Assembly (NCBI GenBank): GCA_019321725.1
Contig: CM033109.1
Span: forward strand, 5,487,993-5,551,992
DNA: 64,000 nt
Source: Paulownia fortunei
Taxonomy: Eukaryota > Streptophyta > Magnoliopsida > Lamiales > Paulowniaceae
Direction of reading: 5' to 3'
Positions 37,801 to 52,518 of the stretch are shown one piece after another. The notes under the pieces are model-generated. The model was not told where the DNA came from. It saw nothing but the letters and a program-made list of their open reading frames with translations, and ran no database searches. The translations under genes were made by a program, and so were the position numbers. Each line of letters opens with the position of its first letter. Within the stretch, counting starts at the first letter, position 1.

Positions 37801-38181
37801 GGTGCTAATTTAGTTTCACACACTCTTTTTTTTTGAGTGCATATATTTTTACATAAAATTAATAATTGTATTTTTTTAACATTTAATATCTAAATAATGT
37901 ATTCAATTGTTTCCTAAAATAATCTTAAATAAGAAAATCAGATCACCCACAATTGGGCCGAATTGACAGTGGAGGCCCAATTGAACTAATTTAAAACAAA
38001 TATATATGTTTCCTAACGTTTTCAAATCTATATAATGTCCAAATTGGCTGAAGTCGCTTTTCCGAATACGCGTTTTAATTGATTGGAGAAAACGGAAATC
38101 TGAAGTGGCGACAAAAGCAACATCTGCTGCTGCATTTCTTCCCACTGGAAATCGAATCAAGAAAATTCTCAGTACAAAGCA
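34836..38181. other. AT-rich intergenic DNA with decayed repeats
   Basis: No gene was seen. Around 36640-37000 there are words such as CGAACTCGA and CAACTCGGTT typical of degraded non-autonomous transposons. Around 37770-37810 the word GGGTTTGAATCC resembles a tRNA-type internal promoter box and could belong to an old SINE. Around 35000-35220 a sequence resembling a decayed Copia LTR may be present, without recognisable ends. Confidence 0.35.
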
Positions 38182-41100
38182 ATGTTAAGAGCTTCATCGC
38201 TTCATCTTTCCCCCTTTGTTTTCGCTTCTCCGTCGCCTATCTTTGCTCTTCTCCCTGCGCTTACCGCTCATGGAAACTTCCCCTCCTCACTGCTGCGAAA
38301 ACCTGAGCCCCCTTTTCACCTGAGAGCCACGCACTCTTTGCCCATTTATCGCCATAATTATCATATTTTTAGCTCGACATTCAGCCGGGTTCCAGGCATG
38401 GCCGGTCAATCTTGCATGCCCAAGGTTACAGGTCTGTCAATGGCACTCTATCAGAACTCAGTACCATTTTCATATTCTTAAATGATCGTTTCGAATTTTT
38501 ATTGTTAATTTCCTTTTAGGTTTTCTGGGTTTTCTTTTTTTATTTTTTTTGGCCATAGGTCCTTGTATTATAATTGATAATTACGTCGTTTTGTTTGTGT
38601 TGATTTTTGGGTTGTGTTCATTCAAGCTGAAGTCTTCATTTTCCTTTTCTTTTTGTTTTTTTTTTTAGCGTTGCATGATTGGTGGTAATTGTCAATTGGA
38701 TTTATTTCTGGGTTGTGCTCTTTTATTGCTATCATATACTGATTCACAAGAGTTTATATTTTGAGTGTGGTCTTAAGAACGACCACTTCTTCTGTTCTGT
38801 CTGCAAACTGTTGAACCCTACAAAAACCCTGTTTCCATAAGTTATGCATCCATTAGATTCAGTTTCTTTCTTCTTGGTGCACGGTGCATGGGAAAAAGAT
38901 ATGTTAAATGGCAGTATCTGCTTCATTTCATTTTATTTGAGTTTGTTTTAATTAGATACGGTTCAAATTATATATTCGCTTCAGCTTCATTCAGCTCCGG
39001 AAGCAGTTCCAAAGGTGGCCGAGAAATACTGGTGCAGCATTTACTTGTCAAAGAAGATGACCAGAAGCTTTTGCTTGAGCTACAGAAAAGAGCTGCTGAA
39101 GGTTAGTTTCTATATTTTTCATCATCCAGCACGTCCATTATTTCTTTGTTTGTATTTGTCAAATTATGAGGCTTTATTAGGAAAACCGTGTGATTTTACT
39201 GATTTCTAGGGATTTTGATTAGCTCAGTATATTAATTGATTAGGTATATATGTGATTGATTAGTTTCCTATTTTGTAGAGATTTTATTACTATTCTTAAG
39301 CTGTAGTAACATGTATATAATGAATCAGTGTGTAACCTATTCTATTATACAGAATTCTTTTTCTCTCAATTATTTTTATCAATATGGTATCAGAGTCATT
39401 ACCTCCTTGACTCTCAAGCATGACACTACGTCTTCCTTCTTCAGCTCTTATGATCGAAATTGTCTCATTCAAGGAAGAGAGATCCTCCTTTCCCAAAATT
39501 TGCACCCTAACAGCATCGAATTCAGCATTGAGACCGGTTAAAAAATTGTAGATGCGATCTTTCTCCATGAATTGCTTCAAAATTGCAGCATCCTCGCTGC
39601 AGCGCATTTGAATACATTGATAATGGTCCATCTCCTGCCACAAGCCTTGCAAGAAACTCGAATATTCTGTGACAGTTTAAGTACCTTGTTTGGCTGCTGA
39701 AATTTTTGTTTTAATTTCATAGATTTGGGCAGCATCATGAACCTTGGAATATGTTTGTCGGATGGCATCCCAAATTTCCTTGGCGATTCCGAGAAACATA
39801 CATGTGTCACCAATTTCCGGTAGCATCGAATTCCACAACCACAACATCACCATTGAATCTTGTTCATCCCATGTCGCAAATTTTGGAACGTCCTTCAAAG
39901 GGCCTGTGCTCAACAAATGACTCAATTTTCCTCTGCCCTTCAAGAATGTGCGAACCAGTTGTGACCACTTCAAATAATTCTTTTCGTTTAATCGATATGT
40001 CGCTTGGATGTTTTGCAAATCCCCAGTTGTTGCAGTAGTACTATTCTTGGTTGTAGGAGAATTTGAGACAGGGCTGGTGTGACTGGTTTGGATAGAGTCT
40101 GACATATTCAATTGAAAAAAAAGAAAAGAATCACGGGTAGAAGAGTATGAGTGAAAGAACGAGGATTAATGGGAGAAATTGAGATGTAGGAATTCGGCCA
40201 GAATAAAGAAGAAATTTTGAGATTTTCAGGAAAGAGCCAAAGGCTCTGATACCATATTGATAACAAACTGGTAGGAAATTGGGAGTTGGTTAAATTGTCG
40301 GGAGGAAAGAAACCGATAGGATGTAGATGGGTTTTTACAGTGAAGTACAAGTTTGATGGTTCCGTAGAAAGATACAAGGCAAGATTGGTCGCCAAACGGT
40401 ATACTCAAACTTATGGCATTGATTATCTTGAGACGTTTGCTCCTGTTTCGAAGATGAATACAGTACGAGTTCTCTTATCATTGGCTACCAATTTTGGATG
40501 GAATCTACAACAGTTTGATGTAAAAAATGCTTTTCTCCATGGTGATCTAGAAGAGCAGGTCTACATGGAAGTTCCTCCTGGATTTGAATCTAAAGAGGGA
40601 ATGGTGTGTAAGTAGAAAAAAGCTCTCTACGGACTTAAGCAATCACCAAGAGCCTGGTTTGGAAGATTTGCTAAAGTGATGACTACCTTGGGATATAAAC
40701 AAAGTCAAGGCGATCATACTTTATTTGTGAGACACTCTGATTCAGGGAGAGTGACAGCATTGTTGGTTTATGTAGATGATATCATTGTGACGGCCAATGA
40801 TGCAAGAGAGATGCACAATTTAAAACAGTGACTTCTGAAAGAGTTTGACATTAAAGAACTTGGGAAATTGAAATACTTCCTAGGTATTGAAGTGGCACAT
40901 TCAAAGCAAGGGATCTTTATTTCTCAGTAAAAATATGTGTTTGATTTGCTAAAAGAAACAGGGAAGTTGGGATGTAAACCAATTGATACACCCATTGAGT
41001 TCAATCATGGACTATGTGATGCTGTAGAAGATCCTGTGGTAGATAGAGGTTCTTATCAGAGGCTTGTTGGGAGACTTATCTATTTGGCACATACGAGGCC

Positions 41101-43870
41101 AGATATTTCATTTATCGTTAGTGTTATCAGTCAATTTATGCACAACCCTAAAGAAACACATCTCAAGGCCGTTCACAGAATCTTGCAATACTTGAAGGGC
41201 AGCCTCGAGAAAGGTATTTTGTTTAGGAAAGGAGAAAGCATGACATTGGAGGCCTATACCGATGCGGATTACGCAGGATCATTGGTTGATAAAAGGTCAA
41301 CCTCAGGCTATTGTACTCTCTTAGGTGGTTGTAACCTGGAGAAGTAAGAAGCAAAATGTGGTGGCAAGATCAAGTGCAGAATCAGAGTTTAGATCAATGG
41401 CGATGGGAATATGTGAACTACTGTGGTTGAAGATAATTCTTGATGACCTGAAGATTAAATGGGACAGACCAATGAGATTATATTGTGACAACAAATCTGC
41501 TATTACTATTGCTCATAATCCCGTACAACACGATCAAACAAAACATATCGAAGTTGACAGACATTTTATCAAGGAGAAACTTGACAGTAGCCTTATATGT
41601 ACTCCATTTGTTTCTACAAAGGATCAATTAGCGGATGTACTCACAAAAGGACTGCCAAGCACTGTGTTTCAGGAAATTATTAGCAAGCTTGGAATGGAGA
41701 ATATCCATTTACCAGTTTGAGGGGGAGTGTCAAATTATGAGGCTTTATTAGGAAAGGCGTGTGATTTTACTGATTTCTAGGGATTTTGATTAGCTGTGTA
41801 TATTAATTGATTAGGTATATATGTAATTGATTAGTTTCCTATTTTGTAGATATTTTATAACTATTCTTAAGCTGCAGTAACATGTATATAATGAATTAGT
41901 TTGTAACTTATTCCATTATACATAATTCTTTTTCTCTCAATTCTTTTTATCAATAGTATTCTACCTGAGATTATTAGAAAATACACACAACATTATTGCA
42001 ACATTATGTAGGTATGGGAATTCGTTACATCAATGGCGATTTGGAAAAGGAATCATTTAACATGATGTCTTTTTGTTTTTCACCATCTAGTATGCCAACA
42101 TGTGTTATGAATAACCTTTATTTAATACAACGTGAGTGTGAGAAAGGATACAAAACACACTAATATATCATTGTATTTTTGGATTGCTGGATATAACTAC
42201 ACATTTTCTATACATTTTTCTCTTTACAAAATCTCTACACTATTACAAGTCAAACACATATATATATATAGCACAAAAACATTACACTTGTATCTCTACT
42301 ATGCATGCCATTTGGCATCACAAAGGAATGTACACATAAATGTCATTAAGCTAATAGTGCTTATATCCACATATATGCTGGGTATACACTTATATAATGT
42401 TAAGTCCATATATGTTGGGCATATGTCATAATACTCCCCTTTGGATGTTGCATTATTGTAATTGTTGTAAATTGGATAAGTATAAATATGCCTCGTTAAA
42501 AGACTTAAGCCAGAAAAACCAGTAGGAAAAAATCGGTCAGAAGAGAAAAAGAGTGCATAACTCAAATCTAAAAGCTGTCTTGATAAAAACCTTAAGTTGG
42601 AAAAACCCAATAGGACAAAAACCAGATAGAAGGAAAAAAGAGTACAATGCACCATTTATATTTTTGCTCCCCATGAATTGAGCAATATAAGCCCCCTGAG
42701 TTGGGTAATCAATCTTGCTTCATATTAACTCTTCTCATACCTATGTCATGTACCAATTTTTCAAATGTCGATGTTGGCAAGGATTTTGTAAACAAATCAA
42801 CAAGACTGTGATAGGATCGAATCTGCTGAACATTTATCTCTCCATTTTCTTGAAGCTCGTGTGTATGGAAAAACTTTGGTGAAATATGCTTTGTTCTATC
42901 ACCTTTTATGTATCCATTCCTCACTTGTGCCATGCAAGCTGTATTATCCTCATAAATAATAGTAGGGGTGTCTGTAACCAGTTTTAATTGACAAGCATTC
43001 AGTATATGTGCTATAACTGATCTTAACTAGACACACTTTCTACCGACTTCATAATGAGCAATTATTTTTGAGTGGTTGGAAGATGCAGCTACTAAGCAAA
43101 ATAAATAATCGGTTTGTGAGCGAGCTTTGTGTGGGTCAAATCTATATCCCACATTAGCATAACCAACTAAGCCTGGGTTGGTTGCTTCTTTTGAATAGAA
43201 TAACCCCAAATCTGTAGAACCACGGAGAGAACGAAAAATATGTCTAACACCATTCCAGTGTCTCCGGATCGGCTCATAACTATATTGAGCAAGTACATTT
43301 ACCGCAAAAGCGATATCTAGTATAGTGCACTGTGCTAAATACATCAATGTTCCAATAACATTGAGATATGACACTTTAGGGCCAAGTATCCCCTCATCAG
43401 GTTTCTTAGGTCGGAACGGATCTTTCTCGAGGTCCAAACTGTGCACGACCATAGAGGTACTCAAGGAATGAGCTTTATCCATGTTAAATCATTTGAGCAA
43501 TCTCTCAATATAAGCTGACTTATGGACAAGTATTTCATTATTTCTATGCTCTGGCGCAAGACCAAGACAGAGTTTGGTTTTCGCAAAATCTTTAACCTCA
43601 AACTCTTTTTTAAGGTATTCAGCGGCGTTGGCTAACTCTTTAGGAGTGCCAATCAGGTTCATGTCATCTACATAAACCGCAATGATAGCAAATTCAAATC
43701 CAGTATTTTTGGATTGTCGGATATAACTACACATTTTCTATGCATAGTAGAGATACAAGTGTAATGTTTTTGTGCTATATATATATGTGTGTGTGTTTGG
43801 CTTGTAATAGTGTAGAGATTTTGTAAAGAGAAAAATGTGTAGTAGAGATACAAATGTAATGTTTTTGTGC

Positions 43871-43901
<31 letters not shown>

Positions 43902-46900
43902 TTGGCTTGTAATAGTGTAGAGATTTTGTAATTAATAAAATGTGTAGAAAATGTGTAGTTATATCTGACAATACAATGATATATTAGTGTGTGTTTTATC
44001 CTTTCTCACACTCACATTGCATTCTTTTGTGATGCCAAGTGGTATGCATAGTAGAGATACAAGTGTAATGTTTTTGTGCTATATATATGTGTGTGTGTTT
44101 GGCTTGTAATAGTGTAAGAGAAAAATGTATATATAAAAAATGTGTAGTTATATCCCGCAATCCAAAAATACAATGATATATTAATGTGTTTTTTATCCTT
44201 TCTCACACACACGTTGTATTAAATAGATGTTATTTATAACATGTTTTTCCTTTGTTGACATTCTACATGATATGATAGAAAAATACAAAATAATAGAGTT
44301 AAAGCATTGTATAGACATATATTTGGCATTTGAAGAATACTGGCACTTCTGAAATGGAAGCATTTCACATGATGTTATTGTTTGCCTTTATTTGTCAATT
44401 TAAAAAGCTTAAAGTTTTCTTCATTTCTCCCATATATCATTTTGGTGACAGAATTACTTGTTACATTCAGGAGAGGATTTGAGTGACTTGGCTGTGGAAT
44501 ACTCAATCTGCCCGTCAAAAGAGGAAGGGGGTATGCTTGGTTGGGTGAGAAAGGGGCAGATGGTATGCTGTTTATGTTCATCTCTATCCTGAGCTAGTCG
44601 GAATCAGAATAATGACAAAAATGATTATTTTTATGAATGATAACTTAAATTTTAATTTTCTCTTGGGATTATTAAACATATGCAATCAGTTAGTCCAAAT
44701 TTCTTATCTTTAAGAAATCAAAACTTGAATTTTGGAATTTATAGCCCTTCTGATATTATGCAATGATGACCAAGGGGTTTAGTTTCATAACTACAAGTCC
44801 AAGTTATAAAAATTGGCTCATAATTGAGGGATATTAAAAGTTGAATTATCAAACAAAAGTAATGTTATGTGATTGGCGCACAGTCATTTGAGTTAAAAGG
44901 TCAGTGAAAGTATTTGATGAAGGAAGACAACTCAATGCGGATCCTGTGTTTTTGCAAGATCATTTCTTTGCAATATCTTGACTTGTAATTTGTGTTTTAG
45001 TGGGTGCAGCCTTTAATCCATCTTATGTGCTGCTCTCACATTGACATTTCACTCAATTTCACTTCTGTGAAAGTTGTATCTTCATGGTGAAATATATCAG
45101 GTGCCCGAGTTTGAGGAGGCTGCATTTAATGCTCCGCTAAATAAAGTTGTAAGATGCAAGACTAAATTTGGGTGGCATTTATTGCAAGTTCTGTCTGAAA
45201 GGTAGGATTTGAAATGTAATTGGAACATGGCTTTGCAAGAAGTGGATATGTCATATCTTGATTTCTTCCCTTTCTTTATTTACAGAGAGGAATCAGTTCT
45301 TGAATACATTCAGCCTAGTGAGCTCCATGAGAAAATGCAAGATCCGTCTTTTTTCGAAGAGGCACAACTGATTGATGTTAGAGAACCTGATGAAGTGTAT
45401 GTGCATAATTTTGCATACTGCTACATTTAAATTACAGAAAAAAATTAAAACAAAGAGAAGTACAAGGTGAAGAATAAAAATTAGGGAGACCTATCTTTAA
45501 ACATGCTCATCCCCATCCCCCACTCTCCTGGGGTCCTGGTGCGCAAGATAAGAATACACACGACTGGCACATTTCAAGTTGGTACTGGTGCATGCATAAT
45601 CTAATTGATGTGACAAAATGTCAAGTGATGTAAATAAGACAGTGAAAATTAAAAATAAGAATAAAAGTTTCCACTTATGATTTAAGATGATGTTTAAGCT
45701 AAAATCTTAAAACCAGGTGACTTAAGTGGGGAAGAGAGAGTTTTAGCTATTTGAAACCCTCCATTAGTACATTACAATTGGCAGAAATATGTCATCTCTA
45801 TTTTGATCGTATCTATTTACAACAGGGCTCTAGCCTCATTGCCAGGTTTCAAAGTTCTTCCACTTCGCCAGTTTGGAAATTGGGGACCAGAAATTACAAC
45901 GAAGTTTGATCCACAAAAGGATACATACGTTCTGGTATGTTCATAACTTAGCCCATAATCATGGCTGAACTCTCACATTATGTTACGAAACTTAAACTTG
46001 GCTGAAAACACAGTTGCTTAACAAAACCCTAAAATATTGTGAATTTCAATACCTCCCTCAAACTACCAGTGAAAAGCAATCAAAGTGAATGATTGCTTCT
46101 GTTCGTGAATTCATTACCTGCTATTCATTTTGTAATATTAACATGTACTTGTACTGTGATCCTACTTCATTTGCTTCTTCTCTACAAAGAAAATTTCTTG
46201 TTGGCGTGTATACTTATTTGTGTTTTTGGTTCACTTTTCAACTTTGATGTAAGCTACTGAATATCTATTTCTGAGCCTGAATGGCCACTTTACTTCTCCT
46301 TTTTTGATAATTCACATGTTCGTACCCTTCTCAATGTAGCTTTTCGATAATTTTCCTTCCCCCTCTTCTCAATGTTTTGTATCTCTTTGCTCTTTGCTCA
46401 GTATTCAGCTGAAAAATATGTTTTCTTTAATGCAGTGTCATCACGGTATGCGGTCGTTGCAAGTTGCCCAATGGTTGCAGACACAGGTGAGGCCTTTGCA
46501 TTTTACTTACTCAAAGATACAAATTCAGAAGCAGATGTAGATTCAGTGCATCTGAAAGTTACTATTCTCAGCACACAATCCAATGAAGTTTACCAAATGA
46601 GAAATGATAATGTCAAAAACATCACCTTTGAAAATTGACAAATGTTTAAAATGAAAAATAAAGGAAGTGGGTCGACTTTATTTTATTAAATTCTGGAATA
46701 GTTTGGAATAACTTCTCTCTGGTAGAAGTTCAAATTGTTTTTCCAATATCATCTCGATACATTTTTTTTGTCCTTGGCTGCTTATTTCTTTTAGTACTAT
46801 AATATTTCTAAATACTTTGTGTATGATGCTATGCTGGAGGCATGGTCATGTTTTCGTGCTGGCATTGGACTTTTCCTGTTATCTGATGTTCATTTCTTCA

Positions 46901-47227
46901 CTGTTTAAAAATGAAATTTTTCTCTAATTTCTTTTGCAAACAAATTTTAAGCATTTCTTTTGTACTTGTATGAAGCTGTAGCTCCCCAAAGGTTAAAGTT
47001 ATTGCTGGGTACTGTTATTGCTTATTGAGTTCATCTTGATGTTATTTACATGGCCAAAGGTTCTTCTATACAATTGATCATAACCCCTTAATGTGTTTTC
47101 ATTCATCATCACTTATATTTTGATGAATGTGACTTTGGATTGTCAGGGTTTCAAGAGAGTATTCAATGTGTCCGGAGGAATTCACCAATACGCTGTAAAA
47201 GTGGATCCATCGATTCCTACTTACTGA
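38182..47227 (+). CDS. Rhodanese-like/PpiC (parvulin) domain protein, chloroplast, 8 exons
   Basis: Model: 38182-38431, 38985-39101, 44471-44562, 45101-45201, 45286-45396, 45826-45934, 46436-46486, 47147-47227. All introns are GT-AG, phases agree, and the product is 303 residues. Residues 1 to about 85 are Ser/Arg/Pro-rich, a likely plastid transit peptide. Residues ~94-186 are a parvulin-type peptidyl-prolyl isomerase domain ([36 protein letters not shown]). Residues ~200-300 are a rhodanese domain with [10 protein letters not shown] and the active-site loop CHHGMRS, whose Cys is the first residue of exon 7 (~261). The order matches Arabidopsis At5g19370. Rhodaneses transfer sulfane sulfur; the plant substrate is not known. 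Intron 2 is 5.4 kb because of two Copia insertions. Confidence 0.92.
39157..39384 (+). repeat. 5' LTR of the first Copia element
   Basis: It runs from TGTCAAATTATG to TTTTATCAATA and has the same length as the 3' LTR. By eye about 14 of 228 positions differ between the two LTRs, so the insertion is not recent. Confidence 0.9.
39397..40241 (-). pseudogene. Inverted Copia gag segment
   Basis: On the minus strand, the frame from 40111 leftward encodes a Copia gag of the UBN2 type: [20 protein letters not shown], then WLWNSM, then [10 protein letters not shown]. It is broken by an in-frame TAA at about 39677-39679 and then continues in the same frame ([26 protein letters not shown]). Upstream of gag on this strand lies its own leader and a second primer-binding site at 40242-40262, so gag is in correct order with that site but opposite to the LTRs and pol. 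Confidence 0.85.
40263..41720 (+). pseudogene. Copia pol remnant: reverse transcriptase and RNase H
   Basis: The frame begins in the reverse transcriptase ([42 protein letters not shown]) and runs through RNase H ([35 protein letters not shown]) to a stop at 41718-41720. Stops occur at about 40615, 40830 and 40930, and a frameshift near 41335. No protease or integrase precedes it. The product would be non-functional. Confidence 0.9.
41728..41955 (+). repeat. 3' LTR of the first Copia element
   Basis: It follows a polypurine tract and matches the 5' LTR end to end, with TG at the start and the same ATCAATA terminus. The GTATT target repeat follows directly. Confidence 0.9.
42094..43700 (-). 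mobile_element. Second Copia element, truncated (RT/RNase H plus 3' LTR)
   Basis: On the minus strand, a reverse-transcriptase remnant with [11 protein letters not shown] (about 43685-43650) runs leftward through a conserved [15 protein letters not shown] segment to RNase H ([26 protein letters not shown]). There is an in-frame stop near 43490 and others near 43026. A purine tract (CCAAAGGGGAG) then leads to the LTR, about 42428 down to 42094. Everything upstream of the catalytic YVDD is gone. It belongs to a different Copia family from the first element. Confidence 0.8.
43701..44262 (+). repeat. Three partial inverted LTR copies of the second Copia element
   Basis: Blocks at about 43735-43850, 43840-43985 and 44040-44262 each repeat the words GTAGAGATACAA.TGTAATG, TTTTTGTGCTATATATA and GGCTTGTAATAGTGTA. 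They are in reverse orientation to the same sequence at 42150-42320. The last copy extends to the LTR end (TTGTTGACA). The unit carries a variable TG microsatellite. The array suggests serial rearrangement or nested insertion. Confidence 0.7.
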
Positions 47228-48896
47228 GTTTCTTCTGACTTGTTTGAAGTTCCAATTTTCATTCCTTCTCTGTAGTTAGTTACTCACCGAGGAGTTGTCC
47301 CATTATTTTGTAGAAAAATAGGCTGATAGATGCAGTAAATTCTGAGAATTTAATCAATTATTTTTCACATGGAGTTTGAGGCACTGGTCAACCCTTACCT
47401 TAACATTTCCATTGTTTTATTGAATTGAAAATGGTTCTTATCCCCATAATAATTAAAACAAAAAAAAGTAGCAGACTAAGGAAAAGAGAATAGATGTTGT
47501 GACTCAAAGTGCTTATCACGCATGCAAAGGGGTCTGACTTAGCAGTTGCAGGATGGGTCAAGAATCACTCCTTGATGCAAGATATGCCAACCACTCAGGA
47601 GTCGGGAGTTATTTCTGGCTATCCACCAGCCAATATATCTAATAATAGATTAAAAAGTTTATCATATCTTTCTTTCAATAAATTGCAAAAAGGTGCATGA
47701 ACTCTATGAAAAATAGTGTTTTTGGTCCCATAGTTTTAGCGTCTCATGTAATTTTGGTCCCGAGATTGATGACTTTTGCCCCCTCTTAGCCTCTGTGCAA
47801 ACAACAAATTCTCAGTTCAACTCCATACAAAACCATTTACCAAATTCATTCCAAGGAAATGCAGAATCCATGTGCCTTCCACATGAGAAGCTTTCCCTCC
47901 CATATACTCATTAATTGCCATGTGACCTTCACGTGACCAATTTCGTCCATGTGCTAAAGGAAGGGTGAGAGAAGTCCTCAAATTGTACAAATTTTCAAAT
48001 TATGGAACTAAACGTGGTGAAGCCAGAAATATTGGGATGAAAATTGAATAAACTTAAGTTCTGTGGATTAAAAATGCAATTTTCTGATTCAAAAAACAAA
48101 CAAGACCTCATCTCTCTCCTACTATAACTCAGCCTCACATCTTCCTACCGCCAATCCTGCAAGATTTTATCCAAAGATAAAAGATTATACCCCAAACTGA
48201 AGATTTGCTCAAATAAAAATCACCAATTATTTAGTCTACATGTTACTCTTGAGTCTTGTCCTCCTTTTCTTTTCACCACAAAATCTTGAATTTTCCAAAA
48301 GTCATATTATTATACAATTCCATTCTCATCTTCACTTGTGAAAAAAAAAGTTGAGCTTCATCAAAAGGTGACATTTCAAATCAATGTACACCTATAATGA
48401 AGAGAAATTATTGTGATATAAAAAAAAAATCACATTATAATATATTAATGTGGAATGAGATGATATAAGAAATTATTTTACAACTTAGATTTGAACTGAA
48501 AAGGTGGGCAACCAACCAATGAGAATGCCTTAGTTTGTAGCCGGAAATTCCTCCCAACCTTTGTTGTCTGAAAACACAAAAATGAGAGCTTTCTTCCTTA
48601 TTCTACCCAAAAAAAGACAAGACTAAATTTACAGAAGTATTTGCTTTGGTTCCTCTGTTTTTCCCCCATCCTATAATCTCTATCACTCAATTATTCTCTC
48701 TCTCCCCCCTCTATCTTCTGCATGCATGCATTATTTTCTCTCTCTAAAACAACCATCTCTGGCCTCTCTATCAAGTTTCAGCCCCCAAATATTCTTCCTT
48801 CAAGCTTCCTCTGGGCGCCGGCCAGCCACCCTCCACCGCCCTCTCCCTTATTCTCCTCTGTCTCTGTAAATTTCCTTCAAAAGAATACTCCATTCA
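47228..48896. other. Gap between rhodanese/PpiC and CDPK genes, with a possible MITE
   Basis: The first part is probably 3' UTR. At about 47690-48095 the left end (..TTTTTGGTCCCATAG.., GGTCCCGAGATTG) and the right end (GGATTAAAAATGCAATTTTC) look like loosely matching inverted ends of a Mutator-type MITE. The CT-rich stretch at about 48690-48760 just before the CDPK is probably its promoter/5' UTR. No other gene is seen. Confidence 0.35.

Positions 48897-52518
<3,622 letters not shown>

Larger units (their letters stand above)
39157..41955 (+). mobile_element. Rearranged Copia LTR retrotransposon in intron 2
   Basis: The element is 2799 bp, with two 228-bp LTRs and a GTATT target duplication at 39152-39156 and 41956-41960. 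A primer-binding site TGGTATCAGAG (initiator Met tRNA type) directly follows the 5' LTR, and a GAGGGGGAG purine tract precedes the 3' LTR. Gag lies on the minus strand while pol lies on the plus strand. Protease and integrase are missing, and the remaining frames are broken, so it cannot move by itself. Its pol strand is the same as that of the host gene. Confidence 0.9.

Noticed and set aside
37770..37810. tRNA gene or SINE suggested by GGGTTTGAATCC
   Set aside because: No cloverleaf can be drawn around it and an A-box match is poor; kept only as a remark in the intergenic entry.
43685..44262. CRISPR-like regularly spaced repeats
   Set aside because: The repeats are partial Copia LTR copies of unequal length in a plant intron.
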